Assembly (NCBI GenBank): GCA_009760885.1
Contig: CM019715.1
Location: forward strand, 21,968,003-22,032,002
DNA from: Achatina immaculata
Lineage: Eukaryota > Mollusca > Gastropoda > Stylommatophora > Achatinidae
Direction: 5' to 3'
Length of the DNA: 64,000 nucleotides
The notes below the pieces were generated by a model. It was not told the DNA's origin. It searched no databases and saw only the letters and a program-made list of their open reading frames with translations. The translations under genes were made by a program, and so were the position numbers. Below, piece after piece: positions 1 to 11,235 of the stretch (within the stretch, counting starts at the first letter, position 1; each line of letters opens with the position of its first letter).

Positions 1-2
1 AA

Positions 3-110
3 AACTGGCTGTTCACGGACCGCATGCAGCCCGCTGAGCCTCTTTTTGTTGGAACCAGCGAGGTTATCATCCTCGGCAGGGACGTCCAGGACCAAGCGAA
101 GAAACTGTGA
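3..110 (+). CDS. Possible terminal exon fragment, unrecognised
   Basis: An open frame enters from the window edge and ends at a TGA at 108-110. It encodes about 35 residues, including GTSEVIILGRDVQDQAKKL. Its composition is balanced and non-repetitive, unlike most open frames here, so it could be the end of an exon or of a transposon protein. I do not recognise a family. No splice acceptor can be judged because the upstream sequence is outside the window. A 51-bp tandem repeat begins about 45 bases downstream. Confidence 0.2.
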   Translation, partial: NWLFTDRMQPAEPLFVGTSEVIILGRDVQDQAKKL

Positions 111-155
111 ATCGTGTTAGAGAAGCTTACCAGCGAACCCCACGCCTTCATCCCG

Positions 156-330
156 GAATTCCGCATGCCGCTTCTTGATGCTGTTGAAAACAGGCGCTGT
201 CTTCTGGAATTCCGCATGCCTTTTCTTGATAATGTTGAAAACAGGCGCTGTCTTCTGGAATTCCACATGCCTTTTCTTGATACTGTTGACAACAGGCGAA
301 GTCTTCTGGAATTCCGCGAGAAATCGTCGC
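156..330. repeat. 51-bp tandem repeat, about 3 copies
   Basis: The word GAATTCC(G/A)CATGCC recurs at 156, 207 and 258, and its start again at 309, an exact 51-base period. Because 51 is 17 codons, several frames stay open on both strands. This explains the overlapping small ORFs; coding is not implied. Confidence 0.9.
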
Positions 331-359
331 TGCACAGTCACAACGGATGAGATTCTTGC

Positions 360-1655
360 GTATTCCAAAACACAAAATGACTGTTCACGTTTACTGAACT
401 CCATTTTCGTTACTGCTGATTCCTACCGGCAAACCACAAGAGCTCTGCGCGGGGGTTGGTGGGTGGTGGGTGTCTATTTAAAACAAAAAAACACACACAA
501 AAACAGCAAAACGTGAAGAGTTTCTCTCTGTCTTGTCGGAAGAATAAGAATAATCATGATCCGTTACGTAGTTGCGAATTTTTGAAATATTACCACGGAC
601 TTATGAATAACCCTATATATATATATATCCAAATCCAAGAACCGATGAGTTTTAATGTTATACTGTGGAAGAAAGAAATAATCATGGCTCCGACCGACTC
701 TACAGGCTGTAGTACGTTCTCACAATTACGTTACATAATTCAGCACAAATAAAAACTGCTTCATTTTGAAAAGGTCCGTTACTCGACTCGTAGATGCAGT
801 TATAGCCCTTGGGCCCTATTGAAGCTGGACCCCCTGCTGCAATCCATGATGGCTCAAAGAGAAGATAAACCAATTGAAATTGTGAGGAAAGGGGCAAAAG
901 GAAGAAGCGCAAAGATTTCAGCTTTCTCTAAAGAGCGCTCTCTTCATTGAAAACAAAACAAAACAAAACATAGCAACACAACACAGCAACAACATGAAAA
1001 TAAAAAACGAACACAGAAACAAATAAACAAATAGTGTGTGATCAGGAAATAAAAAGCAAAACTAGTTCCAGGAGAGAATTTGAGACGTTCGTATAAAAAT
1101 AATATGTTGGACATTTATAGCTTGATAGAAACAGACAGGCAAACAGACAGACAAACAGACAGATGGCGAAAGAATACATTTGCTTCAACATGTGAACAGC
1201 ACTAAAGAAAAAAAACCCCGAAGTTAACGCTTCATTGCCATCACCAACATCTTCAGATCTTGCGGTTTCTCTCATCAATTTCTCTAGCGTAAACAACGAA
1301 ATCTTGACTGAAACAACACCAGCATCCCCCACCTCCAGCTGCGCTATTGGCAACCTTATCGCGAACTGCATCATCACGACATGGAGGCATACACTAACAA
1401 AAACCGACAAACAAGTGCAGACACGAACAGTGCAGACGTTCTCCACACTTTGATACATATCGTTCATCACTTTGTGGGCCGGCGGGGTTCCATGAAGCCA
1501 GTGCTTTCTTTAAAGAGATGATAAAATTGGTTAGGTGTGCTTTCTTGTAACTTGAAGTTTTCTCATTTTCTGTGCCTACCTGCAGCTCAGGACAGCTTTT
1601 GTGCTGAATTTATATATAAAAATTACGGTTGCATAGAATACATAATATGTGAAAT
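360..1655. other. Gene-free stretch with simple repeats
   Basis: I see no gene or recognisable element. It holds a short (TA)n run near 614-628, an AAAC/ACA-rich run at 950-1030, and a CAGACAGACAAA-type run at 1130-1165. The sequence is otherwise AT-rich and of unknown origin. Confidence 0.5.
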
Positions 1656-1667
1656 ACTGTTTCAAAT

Positions 1668-2083
1668 GAAACGTGGAGTACAACAAGAAAGATGACAACA
1701 ATTGCAGATCTTTGAGAGCAAGATCCTAAGAAGAATCTTTGGGCCGATAAAGGATACCAACAGTGGAGAATGGAGAGCTAGAAAGAACACTGAACTGAAC
1801 AGCTTATTGAAATCCCAACGAGTTATAAATGTCTTGAAACTGAACAGACTACGCTGGCTGGGACATATATAAAGAATGGAATAGAACAGACAAACGAAAA
1901 TGATGTATGCACAAGAGATGAGGGAAACAAGACCAAGGGGTAGACCAAGACAGAGATGGAAAGACACATATAAGAGGATATAAAAGAAATTGGTGTCACC
2001 AAATGGGTAGAGAAAATTAGGAATAGAGGAATAGAGGCGAACTTTATCTGCTGCAATGAGCCTTAATGGTTCGGAAAGCTGAA

Positions 2084-2114
<31 letters not shown>
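1668..2114 (+). mobile_element. 5'-truncated non-LTR retrotransposon (L-I), 3' end with TSD
   Basis: The broken reading frame shows the C-terminal region of a LINE reverse transcriptase protein: FESKILRRIFGPI, then RLRWLGH, then RPRGRPRQRWKD, interrupted by stops. It ends in a (GAA)n tail at about 2084-2114. Twelve bases, ACTGTTTCAAAT, flank it exactly at 1656-1667 and 2115-2126 and form a clear target-site duplication. This is a 5'-truncated insertion of about 450 bp. The EN and RT catalytic domains are absent, so it cannot act on its own. Confidence 0.85.
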
Positions 2115-2324
2115 ACTGTTTCAAATAATGATTATGAAAATTAACGCTGTGTCCAGATCGACGAATGGCAACATATGCAGGGGAGATAACAAAGTAATTT
2201 GGTATAGACAAAAACAAGTCCCTCCAGACTGAAAAAAAAAACATAGAAACAGGAAACAGTCGAACCTACCCCTGCAGTGAATAACAAATGTATGTAATGA
2301 GGAACCTGAGTTTAAGACTGATTT

Positions 2325-2470
2325 TGACCAGGTTCTGGGCATAATCGAGAACGAGACACTCTCATAATCGCTCCACCGCCTGTGCCAGTTAATATCGCAC
2401 AGGATGTTCATCAGCGATCACTCGTGTTAGTTCTTGGTAATGAGCCACTCATTGAGGACGCCATTTTAGG
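2325..2470 (-). repeat. Dispersed repeat R5, copy 1
   Basis: This matches 19420-19735 over blocks such as CTCCACCGCCTGT and GAACGAGA(T/C)ACTC. On the minus strand both copies have an open stretch resembling MNIL-D(I/T)-W--RW-DY-S-SF-I-PRT, so it may derive from a mobile-element protein I cannot name. The copy here lacks the LINE insertion present in the other copy and shows the empty site. Confidence 0.6.
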
Positions 2471-2667
2471 CGTCAAAATGCGAAAATGGTCAGCGTCGCT
2501 CTCGACACGAATTCCGTAACTAAGGCGCCAAGCCGAACCAGAACATACAAAAGACAACCATAGTTGACCATTCGCCGATTAGACATAACGAAGAATCATT
2601 AATGCTGTCTACGCGAAGTTCACAGCACACATTGGCGTCATAGTACTAAGCTCAGTAGCTCGTATAA

Positions 2668-3290
2668 GAAGCACATCCTACAAGGAGCACATCCTACAAA
2701 GAGTACATCCTACAAGGAGCACATCCTATAAGGAGCACATCCTACAAGGAGCACATGCTACAAGGAGCTCGTCCTACAAGGAACACATGGTACAAAGAAC
2801 ACATGCTACAAGGAACACATGGTACAAAGAGCACATCCTACAAGGAACACATGCTACAAGGAGCACATCCCACAAGGAGCACATGGTACAAAGAACACAT
2901 CCTACAAGGAACACATGCTACAAGGAGCACATCCCACAAGGAGCACATGGTACAAAGAGCACATCCTACAAGGAACACATGCTACAAGGAGCTCGTCCTA
3001 CAAGGAACACATGGTACAAAGAGCACATCCTACAAGGAACACATGGCACAATGAGCACATTCTACAAGGAACACATGGTACAAAGAGCACATCCTACAAG
3101 GAACACATGGTACAAAGAGCACATCCTACAAGGAACACATGCTACAAGGAGCACATGCTACAAGATTTCAGGCTGTATGAGAAGCACATGCTACAAGGAG
3201 CTCATCCTATAAGGAGCACATCCTACAAGACTACAGGCTGTTTGAGGAGCACATCCTACAAGACTACAGGCTGTATGAGAAGCTGAGAAT
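2668..3290. repeat. 16-bp minisatellite, about 38 copies
   Basis: The unit is CACATCCTACAAGGAG with variants (GCTA, GGTA, AAC for AGC). Some variants are themselves periodic, giving a 32-48 bp sub-pattern. At the right end the repeat degenerates into longer units containing CTACAGGCTGT(A/T)TGA. The three overlapping ORFs of 99-155 codons are made of this repeat. Confidence 0.95.
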
Positions 3291-4690
3291 ACTAATCCTC
3301 GTGGAAGAAACGTTATTTATAGATACTAATCACTGGAAACAGCATAATTATAATTATAAATTATTATCATATGAAGAAGAAGATGGTAATGATAATGAGG
3401 ATTTTGACGATGTTTACAGCTACACTATTTTCTTGCATGCTTTGCTCCTTTACTTGTTCGCTTGTTCCTTTATGCGCAATGCTTGCTGTAGTGCCTTTCT
3501 CTTATTTGTTCGCCATTGTCTTAGTTACAGAAGTCTATGTTTCTGAGTTTGTGTGTTTCTGTTTAGATCCTTATGATGTTGCTATTGATTAAAAAAAATT
3601 CCCCTCAGCTGTGAACTAGAAGCTTTTGATCATCAAAGATGCGGTTTGGAGGAATACAACGAAAGTATTACATCGAAAATTGAATATGCTGCGATGGGCT
3701 TCCGTACTTTCTTAAGCACGACTGATTTGTTACATATGATGACTGCTATGATGTCTGTTGATTCCTGGTACATTATTCAGAGTGTGGCGTCATAGCTGCG
3801 TGCAAATGGGATAGGTTATTGGTCAGTTTCATGTAGTTTGTGGGATTGTTACTAGTGTAATTTCTCAAGTTATTAAATTATCAAATCTCCATAGTGATTA
3901 CTCGTAAGTCACTGCTGTCGTGGGCCGTTACTTTAGCTATTTCTTTGGCCTTTATTTTGGAGGAAACGAAAATTACCGCACACTTAATGTTCGAATCACA
4001 TAATTGTTTATGCGCCGCCCCCCCCTCCTTGTTCTAATGGTTTGAGTGTTTGTATTTTAGTTTCAGTAGTTGCCTCTGTCATTTGGTCACTGTACATTGA
4101 AATATACTGATGTAAGAGATCGAAGTGTGACTGACTTGAGTAATTCGGTTTAAAAAAAAAGCTAGTTTATCTCAAGCGGTCGCGTCAAGCAGGACATTCC
4201 CAGACCTGCTCCTCCGTCGGTTCCAGGAATAAACCTGGGGTGTGCGTGCTGATTGTCGCCCATTGATTGTGTTGGTTTGTTCCCCCTTATCTACAAAGGG
4301 CGTTAAACCTTCCTTCATTCTACCTTGCTTCTCTTTTCTCTTTCTCTTCTTCCCGTCCGTTCTTGGGACGCGGGAGTTATTCTGCCACCCAAGCTCTTCT
4401 TCCCCACATATCTGTCCACAACAGCTTTCGGTTTGTCAGTCTTCCACAGCTTCAAATCGTCATGCATAATAGAAGAACTTGCAGAAATATCTGGAGGCAT
4501 TGACGATGATAACCTGAGGTCTGTTGCTTCCTAGTACCTTATCCAGGTTGTGGGTTCGTAACTGTATACAAGTAGGATAGGGCCTTGGCCAGTTTTATGT
4601 AGCTATGGCTCCTCTACTAATGTTATTTCGCACGCTGCCAAAGTATGTATCTCGCTTCCATATTGTTAACTCCTTACATACTTAACAAGA
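3291..4690. other. Gene-free stretch, nothing recognised
   Basis: The sequence is AT-rich with T-rich tracts and a short C run near 4017-4026. The small open frames (3301-3592, 4242-4534) have low-complexity composition, rich in Phe, Ser, Leu and Cys, and look like chance ORFs. No mobile-element hallmark was found. Confidence 0.5.
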
Positions 4691-4693
4691 GTT

Positions 4694-4980
4694 CAGACTC
4701 GGGCAGCCTTTTGGATTCGGCGGACCAAAAAGGTAACCATCTTCACGCAGACATTTAAAAAATGTCAAATCACGAACTTCACAGTAAAAAACACACATAA
4801 ATAAATTAAATGCATTATATTATCAAACCAGGCTATTGTTATTCTACGATACAAAATGAGTATTGTTAAGATTTCCAGTAAATTATACGTTTTGTTTGAA
4901 ATAAACTAGCCAGGTTGATTGCGGGTCACAAAATGCTGCCAGATGTGGCCCGCGAGCCAAAATTTGCCCATATGGGCTAT
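4694..4980. mobile_element. Possible hAT-like nonautonomous element
   Basis: The left end reads CAGACTCGGGCAGCCTTTTGG. The right end, on the complementary strand, reads CATATGGGCAAATTTTGG. They share GGGCA--TTTTGG and a following C/G-rich block (GCGGACC against GCGGGCC), which resembles inverted ends of hAT elements. No coding sequence lies between, and no convincing 8-bp duplication is visible. It could instead be a chance match. Confidence 0.35.
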
Positions 4981-5077
4981 AAGTATAAGATTTTAAATAT
5001 AGCAGCAGCTTTATTTATGAACACACAATTATAACGTTCATATCTTAACATACAGGACCAAGAAAAGGACTGAAAGA

Positions 5078-5352
<275 letters not shown>

Positions 5353-6180
5353 GAGAGCTATGTGCCACTGTATTTCCATTTTTTGGGTTACTAATAGAAT
5401 GTTGGGGCACTAGTTGAAGCCGTGTTTGTTGAGTGTTTCTGGATTACTTACTCACTGTCTCCAGCCATCCTTGACTTCCAGGCTCTTTCAAACCTAAAGT
5501 TGGCAACACAATGATACAGAAGTCAAGCCAGTCCTGCGTATATCACTTGATATGAGGCTCTTTTGATGGATTGAATGAAAATGAAGATGATGATGACGAT
5601 ATTCTGACCGTCGGCAGGTTTCCCCTGCCATATGCGAGTCCATTCATTCTTCCACGACTCCAGTAACAGATACAAACATCCATTTTCTCGACAGAGACAT
5701 CACAAAAACCATCCTCTCAAGTACACATCAAAACGTAGTCTAATTCCCCACTCACAGTCTCTCCCACAATTCTCTGTCACGGGTTTCTCAGCCCACGTGA
5801 CGTTCTAGAAGGATCTCCACAGACCATGGAAAAGTTTTTAAAAAATAGACTCATAACAATTGCCCTTTCTGTAAAAGCATCAGTATACTGCTACAGCTAG
5901 ACTACCTGTTAGACAAGAGGAGTTATTTAGCATATAAGATGGAAGAAATGAGAGGAGACAACGAAAATGCTGGACTTTGCTAGAATCTCGAGCACTGTGA
6001 AACAAGAAGAACTATGCTCACTCACTGACTAAACATCTTTGTTTCATAAAATTAAACATAAAATAAACATGTTCGTGAGTTCCCCGCTGTCATGCACGAA
6101 GATAGACTCTCCACCAGGTAGTTGAAACTCCCGTTCTGAAACATATTTTTGTATCTTAACACGATGATTTGATCATTTTA
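5353..6180. other. Gene-free stretch, nothing recognised
   Basis: No gene, RNA or mobile-element signature is visible. The sequence is of mixed composition without long open frames. Confidence 0.5.
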
Positions 6181-6188
6181 CCGATCTT

Positions 6189-7018
6189 TCCACAGCGTGA
6201 CTGCAGTAACCCACAGCTTAACTGCAGTAACCCACAGCTTGATACCATTAACTCACAACTAGACTACATTAACCCACAGCTTGACTACATTAACTCACAG
6301 CTAGACTACGTTAACTCACAGCTTGACTACAATTATCCACAACTTGATTACATTAACCCGCAGCTAGACTACATTAACCCACAGCTGGACTACGTTAACT
6401 CATAGCTTGATTACAATTATCCACAGCTTGATTACATTAACCCGCAGCTAGACTACATTAACCCACAGCTTGACTACATTAACTCACAGCTGGACTACGT
6501 TAACTCATAGCTTGATTACAATTATCCACAGCTTGATTACATTAACCTAGAGCTAGACTACATTAACCCACAGCTTGACTACATTAACCCACAACTTTAC
6601 TGCAGTAACCAACAACTTGATTGCAATAACCCATAACTTTACTGCAGTAACCAACAACTTGATTGCAATAACCCACAACTTTACTGCAATAACCCACAGC
6701 TTACCTGCAATAATTCACAGATTTCCTGCAATAGCCCACAACTTTACTGCAGTAACGGAAAACTTGATTGCAATAATCCACAGATTAACTGCAATAACCC
6801 ACAACTTTACTGCAATAATCCACAGTTTAACTGCAATAATCCACAGCTTAACTGCAGTAATCCACATCTTTATTGCAATAATCCACAGCTTAACTGCAAT
6901 AACCCACAACTTTACTGCAGTAACCAATAACTTGACTGCAATAACCATCAACTTGGCTGCAGTAACCAACGATCCGACCACAGAAAGCCACAAATCTGTC
7001 TGCAGTAACCCACAGCTT
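6189..7018. repeat. 21-bp minisatellite with two subfamilies
   Basis: From about 6189 to 6590 the unit resembles CACAGCTAGACTACATTAACC. From about 6590 to 7018 it resembles CACAACTTTACTGCAATAACC. Both are 21 bp with the same CAC-(A/G)C-T phase, so one array has switched variant. A 63-bp higher-order pattern is visible near 6380-6560. Since 21 is seven codons, 78- and 161-codon frames stay open by periodicity. Confidence 0.93.
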
Positions 7019-7024
7019 ACTTCA

Positions 7025-7720
7025 ACTTCAGCGCCCGTTCATAAACATTCGTTAATTTGATTTTTCTTCCATTTGCTTCTCCGAGCAGAACAGAATGTTT
7101 ACTTGGTAAGTTACGCCACAAGTCAAGCAGTGCGCTCGGGTTAAATCTCTCCCAGGTGAAGTTTTTCTCCCGCGAAATATGTTCCACATAATTTACCTAA
7201 TTATTAAGATATGCTAGGCTCTATCTGAAACAGGACGACAACATTTTAATGGAACTGTCTTAGGAATTTGGAGGCAAAAAAAGGGAGGGGGGGGGAATGC
7301 AGATAAATACATTCATTTATCTTGTTCTTGACATTGGTGTAAAATGTGAATAAATACATAGATTTGTCTTGATCTTAGCTTGTTTTTATGGTGAAGATAG
7401 ATGGTTTATTTTATCTGTTTTTTCCTACTTGATTATAATCTAGATAAAAACTTACGTTTTTTCTTATTTTAACATTAATTTATACGGTTAATAAACACAC
7501 ACTATATTTTGGTATTTAACCTGATTATAATGTAAATAAACACACACATTTATCTTTGTTTTAACATTAGTTAATAGGAGATAAACGTGAATAAATAAAC
7601 ATTTTATCGCGCTCTTTAACTTGGCTGTAATTTGAATAAATATATGCATTTATGTTTATCTTAACACTTGATTATAACGTGAATAAACAATAACAATTTA
7701 TTTTACACTTGTTTTTAATA
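7025..7720. other. AT-rich stretch with degenerate repeats
   Basis: A loose repeat of about 65-90 bp can be followed from about 7305 to 7700. It has a core of GTGAATAAA(C/T)A(C/A)ACATTTAT followed by TTTTAACATT. No gene was recognised. Confidence 0.45.
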
Positions 7721-7723
7721 TAA

Positions 7724-7830
7724 ACTCTTTCATGTGCCGAAGGGCCATGGAAAATACGAGCCTAACACAGTATTTCTCAATATGCCTTTATGGCAAGGAA
7801 ACGGGACTTTTACCTTTACCTTTGTTTTAA
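7724..7830 (+). mobile_element. SINE-2 fragment, 3' end only
   Basis: The segment contains CATGTGCCGAAGG, CCTAACAC and ATATGCCTTTATGGCA, then a TTTTACCTTTACC tail. This is the 3' body and tail also seen in reverse at 30256-30455 and 51401-51666. The tRNA-like head is absent. Confidence 0.7.
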
Positions 7831-7937
7831 AATATAAACAAATAATACAATATTAGCTGGTTTCAGTTAATAACGTTTTATAATGTTCTGTTTTTCTATC
7901 GTTTATTGTCACTACTCTGATTCTCAGATGGTAACTG

Positions 7938-7942
<5 letters not shown>

Positions 7943-7986
<44 letters not shown>

Positions 7987-8234
7987 CTTAAGTGCCCAAG
8001 GCACATGGGGCCTCCGCAAGGGTATCATAAACGCCCGTCCTTTGCCTCCCCCCTCCCCCGCTCTTGCTCATGTGAGCCCTCTATTTCTCAACATCCTCTC
8101 TGTTGTTCTTCTCCATGTCTCCTTTGGTCTATCCTTACTTCTGTTCCCCTGTGGTGTCCATCTTAGTGCAGTCTTTGGTAGTGAGTTGTCAGTCATCCGG
8201 AGCACATGTCCCAACCATCGCCAGCGTCTTTCAG
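7943..8234 (-). mobile_element. 5'-truncated non-LTR retrotransposon (L-C) with TSD
   Basis: Read on the minus strand it encodes RRWRWLGHVLRMTDNS, then KTALRWTPQGNR and RPKETWRRTTERML, the C-terminus of a LINE reverse transcriptase. It ends in a (GA)n tail, seen as CT repeats at 7943-7982. CTGTAAAT flanks it at 7935-7942 and 8235-8242, giving an 8-bp target-site duplication. A third CTGTAAAT at 8286 is probably coincidental. Confidence 0.88.
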
Positions 8235-8242
8235 CTGTAAAT

Positions 8243-8866
8243 GTCAAATGAATATTTTGAGTACTTTTTTTTAGGATATTTTGAGCTGTAAATTTCATTG
8301 ACACACTGTTATCACTGTTTATACATATCTTTTGTAAGACGCATAGTTCGTAATGTTGCATGGACCAAATAAAGTGTACTGGAAACACTTTGGGTACAAA
8401 CTACATCATTTCGATGAGACAGTTCTCGAGTTATGACCTTCACTTCTGATTTATTTGTTTTACCTGTCTTTAGTTTAATTGTGGACGCGACAACATTTGA
8501 TTTGATCTGTCAGTTTTACTAACCGTTAAAGCCATATGATTATTCATCGTATTTCACTCAAACCTTATGGGACATTATCTTCACACATCTCAATTTTTCT
8601 CTGGTCTTGAAACAGACTTCACAAATATTGCAAGATTCACTTGGCCAAGTCTGCCGAAAAAGGTCTCTGAATCCATTTAATTCTGGCAAATGAGGTCACA
8701 GATATTCGTATTTTACCTACATCACCTGGAATAAGATACCACAGGACATAACATTCGTTGGTTTCATCGCTGAAGCATATAATTATTGTTCACAAGTTCA
8801 AAGTCTAGCCATATTCTTTTCTGCTCTCTGTACGTTCACTCCGAAAAGTATATTACACATCATCAT
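8243..8866. other. Gene-free stretch, nothing recognised
   Basis: The sequence is AT-rich and without repeats or open frames of note. It separates the L-C copy from the nested L-A/L-B insertion. Confidence 0.5.
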
Positions 8867-9046
8867 CATCAGGTGCCATGCCGACTGGCGTTGGGTATTA
8901 TGCTTCTCCAGAGTACCCGATCCTTCATGCAGGCCAACAGCTCAATTGGTGATCTCCTCTCACACCATCCCGTCAGACTGTCCAGTATCATTTCTCTTCG
9001 TCTTCCTCTTGATCTTCTTCATTCTATTTTTCCTGTTGTTATAATA
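8867..9046 (-). mobile_element. L-A retrotransposon, 3' part, interrupted by L-B
   Basis: On the minus strand this is the last part of the L-A protein (RPREMILDSLTGW region to the ASRHGT-type end) and its (TGA)n tail, seen as CATCATCAT at 8867-8877. It aligns base for base with the copy at 44033-44225. At 9046 the match stops and L-B begins; L-A resumes near 11236. The N-terminal 87 codons of the plus-strand 402-codon ORF here are only an antisense reading of this element. Confidence 0.9.
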
Positions 9047-11235
9047 GGGAAAATAAAACTAAAATTGAAAAGTCAACACAAGAAATCAGTACACAGAAAG
9101 ATAAACATCCACAGCCTACAAGAAGAAAATACTAACATTAATTTCAATCAGGAACTTGCCAATCATTCCAAAACACCCAGTGAAGTTGAGGAGATAGGTA
9201 TAGATGAGTTATGGAATTCTTACAGCACAGCCATAATCACAGCAGCAAAAGTAAGCGCTGGATTGGAAAAACCAAATAGAAAAGCATGGATATCAGATAA
9301 AACATGGAAGTATATACATGAAAGACGAGCAGTCAAATTAAACATGTTGAATGCAAAAGCAGATCATGAAAGAGATTCGGCAAAAGCAAAATACAAAGAC
9401 ATAGACAAGAAAGTAAAAAGTTCAGCTAGAAGGGATAAAAGAGAATACATAGACAATATGGCGAAAGAGGCAGAAAAAGCAGCAAAAACAGGAGACAGCA
9501 AAACTTTATATAACATACAAAAGAGGCTAACAGGTACTATTACATCTAAAGAAAGACCAATCCTTAGCAAAACTGGAACACTATTAACATCAAATAAAGA
9601 CCAAAAGCAAAGATGGGCTGAACACTTCCAAGAAATACTCAATCGACCACACCCAAAAGAATTGTTAAACCTTGAAACTGACTTACCAGCCCCACAACTA
9701 AATGTCAATCTAGATGAAATTAAATTGCATGAAATTGAAACAGCAGTGAATTTAATGGCTAACAACAAAGCTGCAGGTGAAGATGAAATAACAGCCGAGA
9801 TGCTAAAAGCTATCAATAGTGACAACATGAGACAACTACAGAGAATGTTTAACAAGATTTGGAAAGAAGAAAAGGTCCCTTCTAATTGGAAGAAGGGAAT
9901 CATTGTTAAAATACCAAAAAAGGGCAACCTTAGTGACTGTAACAACCTTAATATCAGTTGTGTCAAAAGTATTTTGCAAGGTCATTTTGAATAGACTCAA
10001 AGATATAGTGGATACTGCAATGAGAGAAGAACAAGCAGGATTTCGAAAAGGGAGAAGCTGTCTCGACCAGATCTTTACTCTCAGAATAATACTTGAAGAA
10101 CATATTGAAAAGCAGAAACCATTAATACTGAATTTCATAGATTTTAAGAAGGCATTTGATAGCATACACAGAGATTCATTATGGAGAATTTTATGTCTAT
10201 ATGGAATACCATCTAAAATTGTCAACATCATTAAGGACTTATACAATGGATATGGTTGTGCAGTCAAGACAGAAGAAGGGATGAGTGAATGGTTCCAGAT
10301 TGAAACAGGCGTGAAACAAGGATGTATACTGTCTCCTTTACTTTTTGGGATTACAATAGACTTCATAATGAAAAAATGCTGCACAGGTAACACAGGTATT
10401 GACTGGGTACATGGGACCCAACTAGAAGATCTTGATTTTGCTGATGACATAACTCTTATCAGTAATAATGTGAATTCCATGCAAGAAAAAACAGATAGCC
10501 TATCTTCACTGGCTAGCAAAATAGGACTTGAAATTAACAAGGACAAAACAAAAATAATGAAAATTCCCATCAATCAAAATGGAAAAATACACATAGAAGG
10601 GACAGATATTGAAGAAGTCAATCAATTTGCATACCTTGGCAGCTACATAGACCAGGATGGTGACACTAGAAAGGAAGTTAGGATCAGAATTGCAAAAGCA
10701 GCATCAATCTTCAAGAATCTTGAGAACATATGGAATTCAAAAGTTATAAGCACAAAAACCAAGTTAAGACTATTCAATTCAAATGTAATATCCACCCTCA
10801 TTTATGCATGCGAAAGCTGGAAAACAACTAAAGAAATAGAAAAGAAATTAGACTCTTTTGAAAACAAATGCCTAAGGAAAATACTCGGCATCAAGTGGAA
10901 TGAATTCAAGAACAATGCAGAGATAAGACAGATGACTGAACAACAACCAGTCTCACGGGTGATCAGGAAAAGGAGATGGACATATGTTGGCCACTTGATG
11001 AGAAGAAATGAGCAGAGAATCCCAAAACAAGCTATCAAGTGGAACACAACAGGCCGAAGAATAAGGGGCAGACCGAGTGAAACTCTGAAGAGAACATTAT
11101 TAAGAGAGGCCAAGTTAACAGGCATAAAATCCTTTGATGAGGTTGAAAGACTCGCCGAAGACAGGAAAAATTGGCGAACTACTTTGCGAGCCCTATGTGA
11201 CGTCTAACGGCACGGGAAGGATATAAGATATAAGA
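9047..11235 (+). mobile_element. L-B, RTE-like LINE, longest copy in window, nested in L-A
   Basis: About 2.2 kb, beginning abruptly inside the linker between endonuclease and reverse transcriptase and ending in a GGATATAAGATATAAGATATAA tail. TATAATA occurs at 9040-9046 and 11236-11242, consistent with a 7-bp target-site duplication, although the right copy could overlap the tail. The endonuclease is missing, so the copy is 5'-truncated. A second, much shorter copy of the same 3' end lies at 15291-15361. I place it near the RTE clade by its C-terminal layout (CESWK, RRW-YVGHLMRR, RGRPSETLKR); that is family knowledge, not a computed tree. Confidence 0.9.
9062..11207 (+). pseudogene. Reverse transcriptase of L-B, frame-broken
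   Basis: The first frame runs to 9994 and carries the linker (AWISDKTWKYIHERR) and the first RT block (NNKAAGEDEITAEMLK, then NWKKGIIVKIPKKGNLSDCNN in part). The second frame, open from 9903 to 11207, continues with SVVSKVFCKVILNRLKD, the palm block DFKKAFDSIHR, VKQGCILSPLLF and the catalytic FADD at 10437-10448, then the thumb and C-terminal region. Just before SVVSKVF, a few residues usual in the family (an NWRGI-type block) are absent and the frame shifts, best explained by a short deletion near 9940-9950. The enzyme would copy element RNA at a nicked target; this copy cannot make it in one piece. Confidence 0.88.

Noticed and set aside
2755..3286. Three overlapping plus-strand ORFs of 99-155 codons
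   Set aside because: They are translations of a 16-bp array; all frames are open because the unit lacks stops. No flanking coding signal.
8786..9046. N-terminal 87 codons of the 402-codon ORF as part of the LINE protein
   Set aside because: This is antisense reading through an L-A copy; similarity to RT proteins begins only after the L-B boundary at 9047.
9364..9966. 200-codon minus-strand ORF, and 9836-10573 minus
   Set aside because: Antisense shadows of the L-B reverse transcriptase; Leu/Ser-rich composition typical of antisense frames.
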